DNA of 9,329 bases from RGIG3009 sp045541495 (GTDB taxonomy: Bacteria > Bacillota > Clostridia > Oscillospirales > Acutalibacteraceae): positions 1-9,329 of the forward strand of contig JAZQJE010000032.1 in NCBI GenBank assembly GCA_045541495.1, in the 5' to 3' direction. Of the stretch, positions 8,401 through 9,329 are shown in pieces. Each line of letters opens with the position of its first letter. Position 1 is the stretch's first letter. The position numbers and the translations under genes were made by a program. The notes below the pieces were generated by a model. The model searched no databases. It saw nothing but the letters and a program-made list of their open reading frames with translations, and had not been told where the DNA came from.

Positions 8401-8509
8401 CAAAGCGGCGTTGGAAAAAACCGAGTTGACTACCAAGCAAAAAGCAATCATGTGGACTTTGATAGATTCCACTTGGAAATCCAACCCTTATAAAAAACGA
8501 TATTATTAA
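2456..8509 (+). CDS. Giant large polyvalent protein (LPD38-type) with metallopeptidase and candidate nuclease domains
   Basis: The protein has 2017 residues. Rough layout: 1-200, unrecognised, ending in a charged helix. 210-430, Gly/Ala-rich hydrophobic helices, with GVSGASEGLQEMVQ at 371-384. 437-590, unrecognised GC-rich module. 600-785, candidate BECR/EndoU-like nuclease. 800-860, Asn/Ser/Glu-rich linker. 866-1015, zincin with HELGH at 916-920. 1024-1260, helical, with a YVPFQR segment near 1200. 1360-1545, LPD38-like, with GFNLSFGLTKNIFRDF and IDAFFPFFNVSVQG. 1556-1578, one hydrophobic helix. 1590-1745, includes IGNGKFIRIAK and LSPMQIDHFM. 1800-2017, helical tail with an EF-hand-like loop at 1970-1981. 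Proteins of this class carry mixed enzymatic domains and are thought to be packaged and injected with phage DNA. Its place between a helical internal protein and a fibre gene suggests a T7 gp16-like position. I see no lysozyme or transglycosylase signature. The polyvalent assignment is fairly sure; the individual activities are predictions. Confidence 0.8.
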   Translation: MSKLLFDTTKKVRKLFEMEETIADSSQNVIKTASSDSLLEAIKNTRAKYKEVPGDVVHMSINYGRGNIDLSQDFNTKYYIYSDIANNQTVVIPALKHGKNLSEQLGTASYDEAVKAYQLGGKYYAKFDGVDLPTSGNTPAGKPSAFSTAVNSAVGKVEEKTATQRAEEYIEKLQGRDKTQLEVFEEGVERLKKAETEKAVKRFEELHGEASDTFIGSMGLAVESGANIFLTGIGNIATSGKSSTNFIHDAFQEVASQERSEMGKVTGFLYDAVSSFTANIPSIIASATLGKLMGAAITFASSYGNDLKYAKDNGHDDKSAMTYAFFDGLNQAFLDYAASALPKVGKLPEALKETISKNVTKAAARFLLRVGVSGASEGLQEMVQTSIENGLKNSILGENNDASMFSEEALYAGMLGTFTASVTGGIETVVDEKTHVRYSVPSKYTGSDTEAIQWAANAFKKQKSTAAVKGLGTVSIDTTAATSAIDNAKTPDQALALVALNKSLRLGKAVTADGADTARITTPVALNGKGHLLTAYATKTADGKYTVSDVLLDGDVIYDGAVQASDSGIVEDIQEFRMGAKKTDSPIVEKTYIGMEEFANSESPVWKNVDYNDNATKTSIMQETHASMVEEGAVVTVPNSTINQVGESFPDLRSVKKEERVPLLKDAVTKVTENLRQFLKGFRQTRFEFNVNGKVLEAKLYSTGINEVLEKITQQKANMLYSTKEIFQNARYLYSTPDYDGDPNVYRWNYFYTPVQIGKDIVGVRIAVRDMASPAESQIYNWGIKKDTSLDGVGRGANARISHDVSSDASSNSRVAHNPPTVNNNYTQNSAENTDPDIMESRSHGAPAEQWQAENVNEGSEAEAKSINTIIKDIEDQFGIPISVGNVPSDRASGTFNTQTEAIRIKVDNALPEVSHELGHYFDLHYKILSLPSVQEAVDIMQKRTPKFASLYGPHQQKTEAVAEFVREYLRDRTACKQQYPQFFAEFISTLSTEDLTKLNSIADSVNAYMHSSVRERIALAVTDRETMRKNREPWYKRLISFLQNHVADEANPIKNVSEKAYRYFYLAKQSSTVAERILTKGGMTDINGDAVEGWEDVTLKSILAPIGKGDYKSFGDYLVARHAVEWLEQGKQVYGDASIDTPDVQKKAVAEYEAEHPEFKEVADRLYQWQKQLMQTWCVDTGMMTQELFDSLWQQYPCYVPFQRAVQSELKRKGTSGVANQTGVVKKAKGSAKQILDPIESIVLRTEQMIEEAKKDRVMQVLTQDVENKDIASTVMERVSLVDQQALNEILENELSNTDADTSTDALPQEVANKLVKHSITKGGVEYVWTVVNGERIYYQVHDTELLNALKAMTPKQMGVVTRLFGTITRVFKATTTGFNLSFGLTKNIFRDFYSGFLYGSSHNPFSYTKEYVSAFRDVLQNRESLREARNAGLGYTSRVAVPKRTTEILVELGKSQEGTAMLRTTFENALHFIESINEVVEMAPRLAEYKRSREAGKNKQESVYDALEVTQNFSKGTALTRQIDAFFPFFNVSVQGLNKFFNTLSTPGKRGPLITKMVTSSVLTALVVLSWNFLVGGEDEYEKLSEYNKNNYYCFYIGNGKFIRIAKARELAVLESLLERVGETFFYGNELDKHTVEEFMGYIFENFTVPGTPDIPALFQGDLAGFGKGAFNDMIVAGPFADILANENFAGVPIVPKSYKELANELQYDNQTSAVAKWLGKLLNLSPMQIDHFMVSNTGFVGKAIKAWTAEDKDFTGGLGLNLISDYAYSNNVTSRFYDELEDAEMMARSYPDDAECVEKSKRYSSAGSVLSVYNRMARENPEMEREYKLLAIAYASEFLEGNAQGGEALNKLYEATKNKDIYPYISFTNEYTVTEKDEGGNSTKVKKVMTADEFLEYVDTYNVTISGVYADILNGISDNDVAAKALVKAKDEIKTYARDTSKGADVLTAQKAGISPALYYQIKVTASTDGNSSISQDEAKAALEKTELTTKQKAIMWTLIDSTWKSNPYKKRYY
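4253..4810 (+). other. Candidate BECR-fold (barnase/EndoU/colicin E5-RelE-like) nuclease module in the giant protein
   Basis: Residues about 600-785 contain a helix, then FEFNVNGKVLEAKLYSTGIN, a helix with KANMLYSTKEIFQNARYLY, then two strands rich in Tyr and Trp (YRWNYFYTPVQIG and IVGVRIAVRD). The alpha-then-beta order and the 'eiieNA.Y' helix followed by 'YYF..pv.i....y.v.i.vR' strands recall the phage-associated BECR nuclease families (PBECR/LPD3 type) of polyvalent proteins. I cannot assign catalytic residues; conserved-looking candidates are H625, Y701, S702, Y752 and R769. The surrounding DNA is AT-rich compared with both flanks. It could instead be a non-catalytic LPD module. Confidence 0.45.
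5051..5498 (+). other. Zinc metallopeptidase (HExxH) domain in the giant protein
   Basis: Residues about 866-1015 start with a helix and an FGIPISVG strand. A strand pair then passes through SGTFNTQTEAIRI, leading into the LPEVSHELGHYFD helix with HELGH at 916-920 (positions 5201-5215). A downstream helix, TEAVAEFVREYL, offers E964, or less likely E960, as third zinc ligand 44 residues after the second histidine. This edge strand, HExxH helix, then a Glu in an 'AEF' helix is the layout of gluzincin-like peptidases found in phage polyvalent proteins. All expected catalytic residues (H916, E917, H920, E964) are present, so the domain is probably active. Its substrate is unknown. Confidence 0.75.
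6533..7090 (+). other. LPD38-like core domain of the giant protein
   Basis: Residues about 1360-1545 resemble large polyvalent protein associated domain 38. There is an amphipathic segment with a NIFRDFYSGFLYG motif (1389-1401), and an NPFSYTKEY turn. Long helices follow with repeated Arg/Glu pairs (MLRTTFENALHFIESINEVV), then a VTQNFSKGT motif at 1511-1519 and an aromatic FFPFFNVSVQGL segment at 1528-1539. A single hydrophobic helix (1556-1578, positions 7121-7189) follows directly. Family recognition is from memory of these motif shapes. The biochemical role of the domain is not known to me. Confidence 0.65.
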
Positions 8510-8514
8510 GGAGG
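8508..8514 (+). promoter_or_regulatory. Ribosome binding site of the fibre gene, overlapping the giant gene's stop codon
   Basis: AAGGAGG starts on the second base of the TAA stop (8507-8509) of the giant gene and lies seven bases before ATG 8522. It is a near-perfect Shine-Dalgarno sequence, so the fibre protein is expected to be well translated. Ribosomes finishing the giant gene would terminate on top of this site. Confidence 0.85.
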
Positions 8515-8521
8515 GCAAGAT

Positions 8522-9329
8522 ATGGTTGTACGACAAATCAAATTTACCGTGAACGGCGATACGGTAACGCCGACGACGGTGCAGGACGCAGGGTACTATG
8601 GCGACGACAAATGCACGCAGGTCGTTTTTAGCGGTACGACGAACAACGCCAAATACCGCATTGAGATCACCGACGGCGGCGGTGCGTATGACATTACCGA
8701 GTTGCTGACCGCAGGGACGTCGTTGACCTATGACATTCCGGCCGCATGGACGGCGGCGGGGGTGGCCACGTTGCGGTTAGTGGAGATCGTGCTTGATGAT
8801 GACGAGAAAACGGAAAATGCAGTAAAGCATTATCCGCCTGTGCGCTTGTCGTTCGCTCATCGGGAAGACGGTGCCGCCATGGGTGAGATGTTACCCACGT
8901 GGCAATCGGTGATGACAAAAGTAGAGAATACCATCGATGAGGCAGAAGAAGCGACGGAAAGTGCAAAAAAAGCGGCGGCAGATACGGCGTATGCCATGCA
9001 GTATGCCAACAGCGCAGGAGCGGCGGCTACTGCGATGACCGCGAAGTTAGAGCAATCGGTGGCGTTGGCAGACGAAGCCATAGAAAAAGCCGAGGATGCG
9101 CTGGAACGGTGTGCGGGCGTGAAAGGCGTATACGTGGGGTCGGGAGAAATGCCCCCCGAATACAACGTACAGATCGACCCGACGGGGGAAACGGATATCG
9201 TATCCGTGGCCTGCGGCGGTACGGGGGCGACAAACGCCGCTCAGGCGCGGATAAATTTAGGTGCGGCTCCTACGCTCCATTACCACGCTGCGGGTGATTT
9301 TGATGCTGTACCGATTTCATCAAGTGCAA
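8522..9329 (+). CDS. Tail fibre/baseplate receptor-binding protein, N-terminal part (3' truncated by window edge)
   Basis: The frame is open from ATG 8522 to the end of the window, giving 269 residues without a stop. Residues 1-112 are beta-rich, with VRQIKFTVNGDTVTP at the start, a YDIPAAWTAAGVATL turn near 70-84 and a YPPVRLSF strand at 104-111. This fits an Ig-like attachment domain of the BppU or fibre-base type. Residues 121-197 are Ala/Glu/Lys-rich and form a coiled coil, expected to trimerise. Residues 202-220 carry VYVGSGEMPPEYNVQIDP, a connector I know from fibre proteins of clostridial phages. Residues 232-247 (GGTGATNAAQARINLG) match the short tail fibre repeat GGTGATTAA.AR.NLG. 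The receptor-binding C-terminus lies outside the window. G+C is high (41 of 60 bases in 9181-9240), well above the giant gene's start. The fibre role is well supported; the N-terminal fold is less sure. Confidence 0.85.
   Translation, partial: MVVRQIKFTVNGDTVTPTTVQDAGYYGDDKCTQVVFSGTTNNAKYRIEITDGGGAYDITELLTAGTSLTYDIPAAWTAAGVATLRLVEIVLDDDEKTENAVKHYPPVRLSFAHREDGAAMGEMLPTWQSVMTKVENTIDEAEEATESAKKAAADTAYAMQYANSAGAAATAMTAKLEQSVALADEAIEKAEDALERCAGVKGVYVGSGEMPPEYNVQIDPTGETDIVSVACGGTGATNAAQARINLGAAPTLHYHAAGDFDAVPISSSA

Noticed and set aside
2456..8509. Giant protein as a tape measure protein
   Set aside because: The HExxH peptidase domain, LPD38-like core and single hydrophobic helix fit a polyvalent internal virion protein better than a long coiled-coil tape measure. 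Long-tail neighbours are not visible.

Overview
The window looks like part of the late structural module of a bacteriophage or prophage, most plausibly a short-tailed (podovirus-type) phage of a Gram-positive host of the Clostridia kind. This rests on four co-directional, tightly packed genes on the + strand, strong Shine-Dalgarno sites of the AGGAGG type, and protein signatures seen in phages of Bacillota. There are no tRNA or rRNA genes, CRISPR arrays, integrases or transposases.

Layout: (1) positions 2-571 hold the 3' end of a beta-rich tail or neck protein, perhaps related to a T7-like nozzle protein. (2) 572-2404 encodes a 610-residue helical protein with an N-terminal region like internal virion proteins and an array of seven or eight diverged helical repeats. 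(3) 2456-8509 encodes a 2017-residue giant 'large polyvalent protein'. It combines a Gly/Ala-rich hydrophobic N-terminal region, a candidate BECR/EndoU-like nuclease module, an HExxH zinc metallopeptidase domain, an LPD38-like core with one hydrophobic helix, and a C-terminal tail with a degenerate EF-hand-like loop. (4) 8522 to the window edge is the 5' part of a tail fibre or baseplate receptor-binding protein with a coiled coil and the GGTGAT..A..NLG fibre motif.

The order nozzle-like, internal protein, giant internal protein, fibre is the order of T7 genes 12-14/15/16-17, although the proteins are not recognisably homologous by eye. The working model is that products 2 and 3 are packaged in the virion and ejected with the DNA. 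They would form or cross an envelope channel and deliver the peptidase and possible nuclease domains into the host. Product 4 would bind the host surface.

Base composition is strongly mosaic within genes. By direct count on 60-base lines, it falls to about 27-35% G+C around 2100-2700 and near 4500, and exceeds 60% in other lines (around 700, 4000, 5000 and 9200). Several of these switches fall at domain boundaries or linkers, which suggests module exchange by recombination.
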